From an uncultured Anaerotignum sp. (lineage in GTDB: Bacteria; Bacillota; Clostridia; Lachnospirales; Anaerotignaceae), in NCBI RefSeq assembly GCF_905212195.1, contig NZ_CAJMDQ010000032.1, positions 1 through 25,333 of the forward strand: a stretch of 25,333 nucleotides of DNA, given 5' to 3'. The notes under the pieces were generated by a model. That model was given only the letters and a program-made list of their open reading frames with translations, ran no database searches and was not told the origin of the DNA. The position numbers and the translations under genes were made by a program. The first letter of the stretch is position 1; every line of letters starts with the position of its first letter. Below are positions 6,803 to 14,675 of the stretch, piece after piece.

Positions 6803-7846
6803 TCAGCCAAAAGAAGAAAGTATCCCAATGAGGGGAAGCATCACGGAAATAAGCAGTACCCCGATGATGATGGAAAGCAGGATGACCACAGCAGGCTCCA
6901 CAAGGGCGGCTGCTTTTGACAGGGCATTGGCTGCTTCTTCGGTGCTTCTTTTGGAAATTTCAGATAATGTGTTGTCGATTTCCCCTGTCCGAATGCCGAT
7001 GAACAGCATACGGCAATATTTGGGATGCAGCAGCTGCGCATCTTCTACGGCTTTGGTAAAGGGGGTTCCTTCCTGAATTGCCTGACGGCAGGCAGCAATC
7101 TGATTTTCCAGACCGGAATTGCTGCAGAAAGATTCCGCCAAAGCCAGTGAATGATCCAAATCCTGTCCGCTGGATACTGCCATGGATAATGCGGAAATGA
7201 AGTTCGCCCGGCTGTAAAGGATGCCGATTTTGGAGCGATGGAAGCGGCGATTCCAGTACTTCAGGAATTTTTCTTTGCCCTTGGCAGTGAAGCCGAAATA
7301 AACGGCTGCCCCAGCAAGGAGGATGGCAAGTATCAGGAAAATCCATTTTCCTTTCTGCAAAAGGATGCCAAACTGCAGCAATGCCATGGAAAATGGCGGC
7401 AGGGTGCCTCCCAGCTGGGCAAAGACATCCTGAAAAATGGGCAGGACTTTGGTGATGAGCAGGATAACGATGACGATCATGACAGCCAGCAGCACCAGAG
7501 GGAAAATGATGGTTTCTTTCAGGAGCTGCGTCATGCGCCGCCGTTCATCGTAATACTGGGAAAGGGCGGTAAACGTGGATTCCAGATAGCCGGTTTCTTC
7601 GCCCAGCATGACCATTTTCAGAAGATATTCAGGAAAAGTGCCGGTTTCTTCCATGGCGGCAGAGAGGGACATGCCAAGGGATGTTTTTTCGTAGAGCTGA
7701 AAGAACAGCTCTTTTTTGTCTTTCTGATTTTCATCCTCCATAAAAATGGAGAAGCATTCCGATACAGGCATGCCTGCTTTGAGCAAAAGAGCGTATTCCA
7801 TACAAAAAGCGGAAAGTTCCTCTTTTTGCCAGTTGATTGTTTTCAC
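6803..7846 (-). CDS. Type IV pilus/type II secretion inner-membrane platform protein (PilC/GspF family)
   Basis: The GTG at 7846 is the start, with GGGAGG eight bases upstream; an ATG frame further up (7870) runs through that ribosome site. The 347-aa protein holds two T2SSF cytoplasmic helical domains (about 8-120 and 205-325), each followed by membrane helices (about 107-130, 155-180, 320-345). Diagnostic segments are LLKAGMPVSECF, MVMLGEETGYLESTF and FIGIRTGEIDNTLSEIS, the family's paired G-E-x-G/T-G signatures. It anchors the assembly ATPase and pilins at the membrane. It is the first gene of the seven-gene run ending in sortase; a hairpin, not a clear terminator, separates it from the lipoprotein gene upstream. 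Confidence 0.92.
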   Translation of the reverse strand: MKTINWQKEELSAFCMEYALLLKAGMPVSECFSIFMEDENQKDKKELFFQLYEKTSLGMSLSAAMEETGTFPEYLLKMVMLGEETGYLESTFTALSQYYDERRRMTQLLKETIIFPLVLLAVMIVIVILLITKVLPIFQDVFAQLGGTLPPFSMALLQFGILLQKGKWIFLILAILLAGAAVYFGFTAKGKEKFLKYWNRRFHRSKIGILYSRANFISALSMAVSSGQDLDHSLALAESFCSNSGLENQIAACRQAIQEGTPFTKAVEDAQLLHPKYCRMLFIGIRTGEIDNTLSEISKRSTEEAANALSKAAALVEPAVVILLSIIIGVLLISVMLPLIGILSSFG

Positions 7847-7865
7847 ATAAAAAACCTCCCTAATA

Positions 7866-7904
7866 CACAATATCCACCAGATAGAAAATCCGGTGGCTAT
7901 TGTC
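7866..7904. other. Intergenic imperfect hairpin between lipoprotein gene and pulF-like gene
   Basis: Arms ACAATATCCACCAGAT and ATCCGGTGGCTATTGT pair at most positions around a short A-rich loop. No run of T follows in the direction of the minus-strand genes, so it is not a standard terminator; an mRNA processing or stability element is possible. Confidence 0.55.
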
Positions 7905-7920
7905 GTGTGGTGATATGTTT

Positions 7921-8943
7921 TTAATACAAAAATTTCTCGGTATAGTTTTTCCCGTCACCGATGTACTTCATGATGGCATCGCTGGAATTTGCGCTGGATG
8001 CGAAAGTAGGGTCCATCAGTTTCCAGGAAACGCCGTCAAAGAAGATGATGCCTTCTACCCATCCGGTTTCCGGTGTGTATGTGGAAATCCAGGCATGGTA
8101 TGCGGAACCGGTGTAGCCAACCACCAGTTTGGTGGGGATGTTCTGGCTGCGGAGCATTGCTGTCATGACAGCCGCATAGTCGAAGCAGATACCTTTTTTG
8201 GTCTTCAAAATCTCATCCACATTGGGCAGATAGCCGCTCTGAACGGTCTGGGCCTTTTGTGTGTCATAAGAAATGTTTTTGATAACATAGTTGTAGATTG
8301 CCTGTACTTTGTCCAGATCGTTTGTCTTTCCGGCTGTCAGGGACTTGGCAAGGGCAACGACCTGACTGTTTTCGTTGAAGTTTACATACTGGTTGGGACA
8401 AAGGAAAGGTACAAATTCGTTTTCCAGAGAAACGTTGATCTGCTGTGTCAGCAGAACGCTGTATTTTGTGCCGGAGATGTTTTCATAAACGCCGATTTGA
8501 TATGTGCCGTTTCCGTCGGAGAGAACAAAGGTTTCGTAATTGCCGTTGTTATTCAGGTTATAGGTGTATTTCACACCGCTGGGGCCGGTGATGATGACTT
8601 TCAGCTTGGCATCAGAACCAGCGCATTTGATCATCACATAACCTTTGGAGGTGTTGGAAGCGTCTATGGTCACATCTTTGTTGCCGCTGTAAACCACAGT
8701 GCCGGGAGCGGAAGCTGTCTGGAAAGCGGTGCCTGTAGGGTTGCCTGCCAGAGGAACCGGTGTTTCTGCCAGTGCTTCTTCAATGGTATCCACCTGTGTG
8801 TACATTTCTTCCGGGAATTCTGTTTCTGTAGTCTGTGTAACTTCCGCAGAAGAATCGGAAGATGTGGCTGTACCACATCCGCTGAGCAGGAATATGCCCG
8901 TCAGCGAAAAAATGATAAAGTTTTTCGTGAGTTGTTTTTTCAT
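7921..8943 (-). CDS. Transglutaminase-like lipoprotein
   Basis: A 340-aa lipoprotein: the signal ends in the lipobox LLSGC, giving lipidation at C23. A Thr/Ser/Glu-rich linker (24-75) leads to a beta-rich module (about 80-170) and then a transglutaminase-like cysteine-protease fold (about 195-320). The catalytic triad is seen as C253 in KGICFDYA, H283 in YHAWI and D311 in LMDPTF. Such extracellular proteins act as proteases or cross-linkers on surface proteins or cell wall. The start at 8943 is preferred over an upstream in-frame ATG because the signal peptide begins here and a consensus promoter lies at 9004-9032, downstream of the earlier start. It precedes the pilus-like operon by 74 bases on the same strand and may be partly co-transcribed. 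Confidence 0.88.
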   Translation of the reverse strand: MKKQLTKNFIIFSLTGIFLLSGCGTATSSDSSAEVTQTTETEFPEEMYTQVDTIEEALAETPVPLAGNPTGTAFQTASAPGTVVYSGNKDVTIDASNTSKGYVMIKCAGSDAKLKVIITGPSGVKYTYNLNNNGNYETFVLSDGNGTYQIGVYENISGTKYSVLLTQQINVSLENEFVPFLCPNQYVNFNENSQVVALAKSLTAGKTNDLDKVQAIYNYVIKNISYDTQKAQTVQSGYLPNVDEILKTKKGICFDYAAVMTAMLRSQNIPTKLVVGYTGSAYHAWISTYTPETGWVEGIIFFDGVSWKLMDPTFASSANSSDAIMKYIGDGKNYTEKFLY

Positions 8944-9003
8944 ATCGTAGAACCTTTCTATATTCGGTGAGATGGTTATCTTTAAAAGAATGTTTTCTGC
9001 TCT

Positions 9004-9032
9004 ATTGTATGATGGGAAAGGCATAAAGTCAA
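9004..9032 (-). promoter_or_regulatory. Sigma-A promoter of transglutaminase lipoprotein gene
   Basis: Minus strand: TTGACT (9032-9027), 17-base spacer, TACAAT (9009-9004), about 60 bases before the ATG. Both boxes match at five of six positions. Without a clear terminator downstream it may also feed the pilus-like operon. Confidence 0.82.
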
Positions 9033-9106
9033 TAAAAACCCCAAAAGAATGGCCTTTGCAGCCCCTTTTGGAGGGCAAAGAGGAAAAATGCGGGGAAATT
9101 TTGCGC

Positions 9107-9147
9107 AATAAAAAAGCCTGCCGGAACGTGTAAAAATTCCGGCAAGC
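9107..9147 (-). terminator. Terminator of the EAL-domain gene
   Basis: Minus strand: an 11-bp GC-rich stem (GCTTGCCGGAA with TTCCGGCAGGC) followed at once by TTTTTTATTG, seven bases past the stop codon. Confidence 0.88.
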
Positions 9148-9153
9148 CCGTGT

Positions 9154-11406
9154 TTAAGACTGTTTCATATATTTTTCGAAAAATGCTTCTGCGGGAAGAG
9201 GTTTGCTGTAGAAATACCCCTGACCGATATGACATCCAAGTTTTCGCATGGTGTCTCTGTCTTCGGCGGTTTCAATGCCTTCCGCCACCGTTACGATGTC
9301 CAGTTTTTCACTGAAGGATATGGTCTGTTCCAGTATGATCATCCGACGGTGTCTGTCCTCGTGGGATACTTTCCGCAGGAAGCCTTTGTCCAGCTTCAGT
9401 TCATCGATTTTCAGTTCGTAAAGCATATTCAAAGAAGAATATCCGCTGCCAAAATCGTCTATGGATACGCGGAATCCTTTCTCCTGCAGGTTTTCGATTT
9501 GCTGCCGCAGCTGTTCCAGATCCTCTGTGGCAATGCCCTCCAGAATTTCCAGCGTAATCAGATGATGTGGAACGTTGTAGTGGTCTACGATTTTTTCCAG
9601 CATATCCGTATAGTTTTGTTTGGCAAAGAGCCGCTTGGACTGGTTGATGGAAATGGGAATCGGTGTAATGCCTTGCTGTATCCAGCTTTGCAGCAGTTGA
9701 CAAACCTGTTTTACCATGTACATATCCAGTTTGACGCAGAAATGGTTGGCTTCAAAAATGGGGATGAATTCATCCGGGAATAAGAAGCTGCCGTCTGGTT
9801 TTTGCCAGCGGACAAGGGCTTCTGCGCCGATGATGCGGTCTGTCTGCAATTCTGCTTTTGGCTGGAGATACAGTTTGAATTCTTCCTGCTCCAGCGCAGT
9901 CTGCATATGGGCTTCGATGCTCATTTTTTTTCTGGACATTTCCAGCATGGAAGGATTGTAGAACACAATCTCCGAATCTCGGATGCCTTGCAGGCTCTGC
10001 ATGGCAAGGAGCGCCTGTTCCCTGTCCCCATTGATGGCAACACTGGAATACATGCAGATAGGATAGCCGTATTCGGAAAGGAACGCATCCTTATGAATCT
10101 CATGAATCAGATTCAACAAACGTTTGCGCAGAACATTTTCTTCTGTTTCCAGCAGGAACAGATAGAATATATCCGCAGATTCCCGGCAGAAAAATTCGCC
10201 TTCCAGCAGATGGTTTTCAATCAACGCTTTGATGTGCTTCAATACAATATCACCGGCATCATATCCGAATAAGTCGTTGATGGATTTGAAGTTATGGATA
10301 TTGAGGGCAGCAATGCTGTATTGAGGGTCTTTTTTCTGAACAGACAGAAATTCCTGGAATTCTTCGTCAAAGCTGGAAGTATTTTTCGCCCCTGTGACAG
10401 GGTCTAAATAGGCCAGCTTCATCAGCTGTTTTGTATCTGCATAATATCTGCGGGTGCTGAAAAATACCAGAAAGAACAAGAGCCCCAAAAGAGCAATAAT
10501 CATAGCCGCCACAATGGAAAACATTCTGGGAATTGCATCTGCTGCGGCGAATATGGCGTCTACGCAAAGGATGCTCCAGCCGTTCAGCCCTATAGGAGCA
10601 AGGTAATAGTGGTAACGTTTTCCCTCGTAGGTAAATTCACCGAAGATGCTTTCTTCCTGTTCCAGCGCCTGTTGAATCCGTTCTGTTTCGTTATTTGTGA
10701 TGTAAGGACTATCAAAAATGGAATGAATCGGTTCTTTTACAACGGTTTTATCCGAGTGAACCAGAAAAGTACCTTCCTGATTCAGGATATGGATGTGACC
10801 GCTGCCACCCATAACGGTGTTGCCTGCTGCAATGTCAGCAAAAATATTCAGGGTGTCACCGGCAGCAATGACGCCGACAACTTCGTCGTTTTCATAAACG
10901 GGAACAACATAGAGAAATTGACCGAAGTCTGTATAGGTTTTGCCGGTAAACATCCGGGATATGATGGATTTGCCGGTAAAGGCTTTGTCAACAGCTTCTT
11001 TAGCGGCAGGCGCAGTATCAGCAGGATCCCAGTCATATATGATTTTGCCGCTGGGATAGATGCGGATGCCGGAACCATCTTTGGGCAGATAGGAAAGACT
11101 GAGAAATTCAAATTCCTGATTGATGGCAATGAGGCTTTTTTCCAGCTGGTCAGAATCGTGTATGATGCCGCTGGTTTCAAAGGCCCTGGCTATGGCTGAT
11201 AAAGAAGTGATTGTATCGTCCAGCTGCTCATGAATGCGTTCAGTATATTCCTCTGTTTCCGCCTTCATTTCCATATGATCTTCCTGGTGAGCAGTTTTCA
11301 ACACAACTCCCAGAAATAGGGCACCTATGGTGCAGAGCAAAATACTGCCTACAATCAGTGTGATAATGATATGCGACAGTTTTCGTTTTATTTTATTTTC
11401 ATTCAT
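9154..11406 (-). CDS. Membrane sensor with degenerate GGDEF and EAL domain (c-di-GMP phosphodiesterase)
   Basis: A 750-aa protein: TM helix 13-35, extracytoplasmic double-Cache-like sensor (about 40-290), TM helix 294-317, GGDEF domain (330-490), EAL domain (495-745). The GGDEF signature is replaced by SADIF (residues 410-414), so cyclase activity is unlikely. The EAL domain keeps the expected metal and catalytic residues: E529 in EALVRW, N588, E620, D650/D651 in IDDFGSG, K671, E709 in AEGIET and Q729. It should hydrolyse c-di-GMP to pGpG in response to an external ligand. GGGAGAG lies seven bases before the ATG. It is upstream of the pilus-like operon on the same strand, and a c-di-GMP riboswitch is 9 kb away, consistent with a local c-di-GMP theme. 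Confidence 0.93.
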   Translation of the reverse strand: MNENKIKRKLSHIIITLIVGSILLCTIGALFLGVVLKTAHQEDHMEMKAETEEYTERIHEQLDDTITSLSAIARAFETSGIIHDSDQLEKSLIAINQEFEFLSLSYLPKDGSGIRIYPSGKIIYDWDPADTAPAAKEAVDKAFTGKSIISRMFTGKTYTDFGQFLYVVPVYENDEVVGVIAAGDTLNIFADIAAGNTVMGGSGHIHILNQEGTFLVHSDKTVVKEPIHSIFDSPYITNNETERIQQALEQEESIFGEFTYEGKRYHYYLAPIGLNGWSILCVDAIFAAADAIPRMFSIVAAMIIALLGLLFFLVFFSTRRYYADTKQLMKLAYLDPVTGAKNTSSFDEEFQEFLSVQKKDPQYSIAALNIHNFKSINDLFGYDAGDIVLKHIKALIENHLLEGEFFCRESADIFYLFLLETEENVLRKRLLNLIHEIHKDAFLSEYGYPICMYSSVAINGDREQALLAMQSLQGIRDSEIVFYNPSMLEMSRKKMSIEAHMQTALEQEEFKLYLQPKAELQTDRIIGAEALVRWQKPDGSFLFPDEFIPIFEANHFCVKLDMYMVKQVCQLLQSWIQQGITPIPISINQSKRLFAKQNYTDMLEKIVDHYNVPHHLITLEILEGIATEDLEQLRQQIENLQEKGFRVSIDDFGSGYSSLNMLYELKIDELKLDKGFLRKVSHEDRHRRMIILEQTISFSEKLDIVTVAEGIETAEDRDTMRKLGCHIGQGYFYSKPLPAEAFFEKYMKQS

Positions 11407-11649
11407 TCATTTTCTCTCCCTAAACGTTTGCTTCAGGAAAGCAACCGACTTGGTTCTTTTGTCATAGGTTTCTTTCAAGTAATATAATGTAAATAGGAAA
11501 ATCCATCCTTATTGTAACAAGTATGTATTTCTGCGTCAACGTTTTCAGAGGAAACAAAGAAGACTTTTCGGAAGAGAAATGTTTGCTGGAAAAATCCTCT
11601 CCAAAGGTGTATCATACCTATGAAAATAGAGGCTTTTGGAGGAAAAATA

Positions 11650-11961
11650 ATGATTATCTGGTTCGATTTGCTGATGATGGTGGTGCTGTTTTTTATGGGA
11701 CTTTGCTTCTATCGTTCCAATGGAAAAGGTGCTAATCTTCTGTCAGGATACAATATGAAATCACAGGAAGAAAGAAGACGCTTTGATGAGCCGCAGATGT
11801 GCCGGATATACGGCAGAAAGATGATGCAGATGGCAGTTCCGTTTTTCTTTGGTGCGGTCATAGACTTGATACTGCCGGGCAGAGGCTGCCTGTTGGCATG
11901 GATTGTTTTTGTGGTACTGTTTGCGCGGCTGCTGCGCCTGCGGAGGAAGATGGAGAAATAA
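11650..11961 (+). CDS. DUF3784-like small membrane protein
   Basis: The start at 11650 follows GGAGG by seven bases; an in-frame ATG at 11620 has no ribosome site. The 103-aa protein has an N-terminal transmembrane helix (about 3-20), the block GKGANLLSGYNMKSQEERRRFDEPQMCRIYGR that marks the DUF3784 family, and one or two further hydrophobic helices (about 60-95). The function of the family is unknown; its members are common as single genes in Firmicutes. It stands alone, followed by a terminator at 12011. Confidence 0.82.
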   Translation: MIIWFDLLMMVVLFFMGLCFYRSNGKGANLLSGYNMKSQEERRRFDEPQMCRIYGRKMMQMAVPFFFGAVIDLILPGRGCLLAWIVFVVLFARLLRLRRKMEK

Positions 11962-12010
11962 ATGCGTGGAAAAAGCACAGAGCTTTCAGGGCATTTTCAT
12001 AAGAAAAAAG

Positions 12011-12053
12011 AAGCCAAAATCCTTATCATGACAAAGGATTTTGGCTTTCTTTT
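12011..12053. terminator. Bidirectional terminator
   Basis: A 14-bp perfect stem, AAGCCAAAATCCTT with its complement, around a nine-base loop, with TCTTTTTA to the right and an A-rich stretch to the left. It lies between convergent genes and resembles the hairpins at 3233 and 21050. Confidence 0.85.
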
Positions 12054-12091
12054 TATGTTATGTTTTCTGAAGGAGAAGTTGCTTTTTTATC

Positions 12092-12508
12092 TCATTCCGC
12101 TATCTCATACACCATTTCCCCGCTGTAACATACCTCCACCATACATTCCACAAGCTTCTCTCCTTTTGTGAGAAATCCTTTCCATTTTGCCTGCCAATAG
12201 CCGTATGTTTCGTCTATGACTTCCAGCCGTTCCAAATGGGGCAGAAAATCCTTCAAACACCACTTTTCGCCGGAAAAAGCGCCTGTTTCCCCCAGTCCTT
12301 CAAAAACATATAGAAAAGAAGAATCCCAGTCCACGCCTGTCAATGTGACTTTTGCGCCTGCTGTTTGCTGGCAGGGAGCGGCGGTGGAAAAAATGCCGTA
12401 AGGAAAATGGCAGACCAGTGTTTCTTGTTCTGCCTCCAGTTTTGTCAGATACCCGTCATGGAGGCTGTAGGGCAGAGAATATAAGGGTTGTGTCAGGGTT
12501 GTTTTCAT
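12092..12508 (-). CDS. Conserved-looking hypothetical protein
   Basis: A 138-aa soluble protein without signal or membrane segment, starting MKTTLTQPLYSLPYSLHDGYL. It is mainly predicted beta-strand with acidic C terminus (VCYSGEMVYEIAE). I do not recognise the family. The size, acidity and single-gene setting would also suit an immunity-type protein, but no toxin gene is nearby, so that is not claimed. A near-consensus promoter and an AAAGGAG ribosome site precede it, which supports it as a real gene. Confidence 0.75.
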   Translation of the reverse strand: MKTTLTQPLYSLPYSLHDGYLTKLEAEQETLVCHFPYGIFSTAAPCQQTAGAKVTLTGVDWDSSFLYVFEGLGETGAFSGEKWCLKDFLPHLERLEVIDETYGYWQAKWKGFLTKGEKLVECMVEVCYSGEMVYEIAE

Positions 12509-12532
12509 AGGTCGCTCCTTTTGTTTTTGCTC

Positions 12533-12561
12533 AGCATAACGGACAGGAAGGATGCTGTCAA
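12533..12561 (-). promoter_or_regulatory. Sigma-A promoter of the 138-aa protein gene
   Basis: Minus strand: perfect TTGACA (12561-12556), 17-base spacer, TATGCT (12538-12533), 24 bases before the ATG at 12508. Confidence 0.82.
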
Positions 12562-12601
12562 GAAATCAGGTGCTTTCTTAAGAAAACATTCGGAAAATAG
12601 A

Positions 12602-12634
12602 AAAGCTGGAATCTTCATCAAGAATTCCAGCTTT
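12602..12634. terminator. Terminator downstream of the SIMPL-domain gene
   Basis: An 11-bp stem AAAGCTGGAAT/ATTCCAGCTTT with an 11-base loop; on the minus strand it is followed by TCTATTTT. T-rich sequence on the other side would also allow plus-strand use. Confidence 0.75.
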
Positions 12635-12685
12635 CTGATTTTTTAGATTGCTTTAGAAAGGCCCTAAGCCTTTCATCCGAACATG

Positions 12686-13432
12686 TTAGAATCCGTAAAC
12701 GGCTGTGATGCTTGCGCTTACTTCGATGTCTTCATAAGAAATGTTGGTGTCTCTGTTGGCACTGCCGCCTGCCATAGCATCCATGACCATAGCTTCTTCT
12801 GCACCGTAATTCATTTCTTTATAGCTGGTGGAAGTGTTGCGGCTGTTTTCCACAACGGATACCACCTGTCCCAGCGGTTTGCCGTAAGCCTGTGCAATGG
12901 CTGTGGCAGAGGACTGGGCTGCTTTTACAGCTTCTGTCAAAGCCTGATTGTAGTAGACTTCAGGTTTTTCCAGAGAGAATGTAACGCCGTTGGTGCCTGT
13001 TGCCCCTGCGTTCAGAGCTGCATCCACATATTTGCCGGCATTGTCCACATCGTTGGTGGTCACATTCACAGAGGTGTAAGCCTGATAATTTTCCAGAACC
13101 TGTTTTTCGGTTTTTTCGTCATAACGATAAGAAGGATATACAGAGATGTGAGATGTCACAATATCATCCTCTGTAACGCCCAGAGCTTTCATGGCAGCAA
13201 TGACGTCTGTCAGTTCTTCGTTCACGGCTTTCTGTGCCTGTGCGGCTGTTTTTGCGGTCTTTTCCACAGTCACATGGATGGTGGCTACGTCAGGCGTTAC
13301 CTCCACAATGCCCTGTCCGTTAACGGTGATGGTGTTTGCCGCAGGTTCCGCCGCCAGTGCCATGGTGCTCATGCCCAAAGCCAGCACTGCCGCCGTCATA
13401 CATGCCATCATGTTTCTTTTCCATTTTTTCAT
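12686..13432 (-). CDS. Secreted SIMPL (DUF541) domain protein
   Basis: A 248-aa exported protein with a signal peptide cleaved near ALAAE (about residue 28). The mature part opens with NTITVNGQGIVEVTPDVATIHVTVE, the diagnostic start of SIMPL/DUF541 proteins (Oxidative-stress protein YggE and BP26 of Brucella are members), and continues with the alternating helix/strand pattern to the end. Members form ring-like oligomers; their physiological role is unclear. AAAGGGG lies nine bases before the ATG. It appears to be a single-gene unit. Confidence 0.92.
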   Translation of the reverse strand: MKKWKRNMMACMTAAVLALGMSTMALAAEPAANTITVNGQGIVEVTPDVATIHVTVEKTAKTAAQAQKAVNEELTDVIAAMKALGVTEDDIVTSHISVYPSYRYDEKTEKQVLENYQAYTSVNVTTNDVDNAGKYVDAALNAGATGTNGVTFSLEKPEVYYNQALTEAVKAAQSSATAIAQAYGKPLGQVVSVVENSRNTSTSYKEMNYGAEEAMVMDAMAGGSANRDTNISYEDIEVSASITAVYGF

Positions 13433-13545
13433 ACCAACAACCCCTTTCCATTTTAGGACGCTTTCTTACATACGGATTCCTTTTTTCTTTTGGACGAGGA
13501 AAAATACAGAAAAGTTGCGGGATTTTCTGATTTTTTTCAGAAATA

Positions 13546-13653
13546 TCAGAAAATGGCGTCCAATATGGTAAGAATCCCGTCCACGACAATGTCAAAGATA
13601 TTCAAAAAAATATTGCGCCGTTTTTCTTTTTTGGATTTTTCCTTCTTTTTCAT
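13546..13653 (-). CDS. 35-aa basic/hydrophobic peptide
   Basis: A short gene below the usual size limit, supported by AAAGGAGGA five bases before its ATG and by its position 20 bases after the acetyltransferase stop. The peptide is split in two: a Lys/Glu/Arg-rich first third (MKKKEKSKKEKRR) and a hydrophobic or amphipathic helix (NIFLNIFDIVVDGILTILDAIF). It could sit at the membrane surface. I do not recognise it. The alternative is chance translation signals downstream of the acetyltransferase. Confidence 0.5.
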   Translation of the reverse strand: MKKKEKSKKEKRRNIFLNIFDIVVDGILTILDAIF

Positions 13654-13673
13654 GGCGTCCTCCTTTCGAGGTC

Positions 13674-14171
13674 TTAGCCGTTCAGCGGTTTTTCCCGTTT
13701 GATGCCCACATAAGCCCCATCGATGCATTCGCCCACAGCAGGGTAGCCCAGCGCTTCATAATAACGGCTCAAATCGTCGTTGACCTTCTGGGAATCCAGC
13801 CGCAGCACTTCTTTTCCGGCGTTGCGGGCGTAGGTTTCCGCAAAAGTGAGGATTTCCTGTCCCAATCCCGGATAAGCCGGGTCTGTGGCGAAGTGATGGA
13901 CGTAATACGCGTCTTTGTCATTGTCCCATCTGGGGTCTACGTCAAAAAGAGCAATGACGCCGATGACCTTGTCCCCGTCAACGGCAAGGAACACGCTGTT
14001 TTCCCGTATGCGCTCCTCGAAATAAGAAGCAGGGTATACAGTCAGATAAGCGGTCTTGTTCCACTGATACAAGCCTTTTTCATCCATCCAGTCAATGCGC
14101 TTTTGCAGCAGGGCAAGGATGGTGGGTACATCCCCCAGAACAGCCCGCCGCATTTCTCCGCCGCCCATCAT
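13674..14171 (-). CDS. GNAT-family N-acetyltransferase
   Basis: An acetyl-CoA dependent N-acetyltransferase of about 165 aa; its acceptor substrate is not evident. The fold is seen from MRRAVLGDVPTILALLQKRIDWM, the central strands VFLAVDGDKVIGVIALFDV, the acetyl-CoA strand and loop VHHFATDPAYPGLGQEIL, and the C-terminal RLDSQKVNDDLSRYYEALGY. The pyrophosphate loop PGLGQE departs from the usual R/QxxGxG/A. The ATG at 14171 overlaps the stop of the ArsC-family gene as ATGA, so the two are translationally coupled; starts at 14168 or at MRRAV are possible. Confidence 0.88.
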   Translation of the reverse strand: MMGGGEMRRAVLGDVPTILALLQKRIDWMDEKGLYQWNKTAYLTVYPASYFEERIRENSVFLAVDGDKVIGVIALFDVDPRWDNDKDAYYVHHFATDPAYPGLGQEILTFAETYARNAGKEVLRLDSQKVNDDLSRYYEALGYPAVGECIDGAYVGIKREKPLNG

Positions 14172-14521
14172 TTCAGTCTTTCCCATTCGGCTTCTTTGAA
14201 GCCTACCAGCACAAAGTCATCGCCGATGATGAGGGGACGTTTCACCAGCATGCCGTTGGTAGCCAAAAGGGCAAACTGTTCCTCGTCGCTCATGTCCGCC
14301 AGCTTGTCTTTCAGCTGCATTTCCTTATAAAGCATACCGCTGGTGTTGAAGAATTTTTTCAGAGGCAGACCGCTTTTGGCGTGCCACTGTTTCAGTTCTT
14401 CCGCGGTAGGATTGTTTTCCACAATATGACGGTCGATAAAGTCTACACCTGCTGCTTCCAGCCATGCTTTTGCCTTTTTGCAGGTGCTGCATTTGGGATA
14501 TTCCAGAAATAATACGGACAT
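14168..14521 (-). CDS. ArsC/Spx-family thioredoxin-fold protein
   Basis: A 117-aa thioredoxin-fold protein annotated in such genomes as arsenate reductase family. The CSTCKKA motif (11-17) supplies the redox CxxC, and RHIVENNPTAEEL and GMLVKRPLI are hallmarks of the YffB/Spx/ArsC group. No other arsenic gene is nearby, and classical ArsC has a single active-site Cys, so a redox or regulatory role is at least as likely as arsenate reduction. AAAAGGAGG lies eight bases before the ATG. It leads an operon with the acetyltransferase and the small peptide. Confidence 0.88.
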   Translation of the reverse strand: MSVLFLEYPKCSTCKKAKAWLEAAGVDFIDRHIVENNPTAEELKQWHAKSGLPLKKFFNTSGMLYKEMQLKDKLADMSDEEQFALLATNGMLVKRPLIIGDDFVLVGFKEAEWERLK

Positions 14522-14559
14522 GTGAGTCCCTCCTTTTTGTTTCCTAGCTATTTTTTTTC

Positions 14560-14588
14560 AGTATAGCATGGGGCAGGATAAAAGACAA
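14560..14588 (-). promoter_or_regulatory. Promoter of the ArsC-family operon
   Basis: Minus strand: TTGTCT (14588-14583), 17-base spacer, TATACT (14565-14560), 39 bases before the ATG at 14521. Confidence 0.78.
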
Positions 14589-14636
14589 AAGGTTTTTGCC
14601 GGCGGTCATATTTCGCTTTTTTTCCTCTCGCGAACA

Positions 14637-14645
14637 TGCTACAAT
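14637..14645 (+). promoter_or_regulatory. proC: Extended -10 promoter of proC
   Basis: TGCTACAAT forms an extended -10 element (TG one base before TACAAT), 31 bases before the proC start. No good -35 box is visible at the expected place, which is usual for extended -10 promoters. Confidence 0.55.
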
Positions 14646-14675
14646 AGGGACAAGAGAGAAAAGGAGGAGGAGTCT

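Noticed and set aside
12092..12508. Immunity protein of a toxin system
   Set aside because: No polymorphic toxin, secretion or repeat-bearing gene is next to it; size and acidity alone are not enough.
14168..14521. Arsenic resistance operon
   Set aside because: No arsB, acr3, arsR or arsA neighbours; the CxxC protein fits the wider Spx/YffB-type family.
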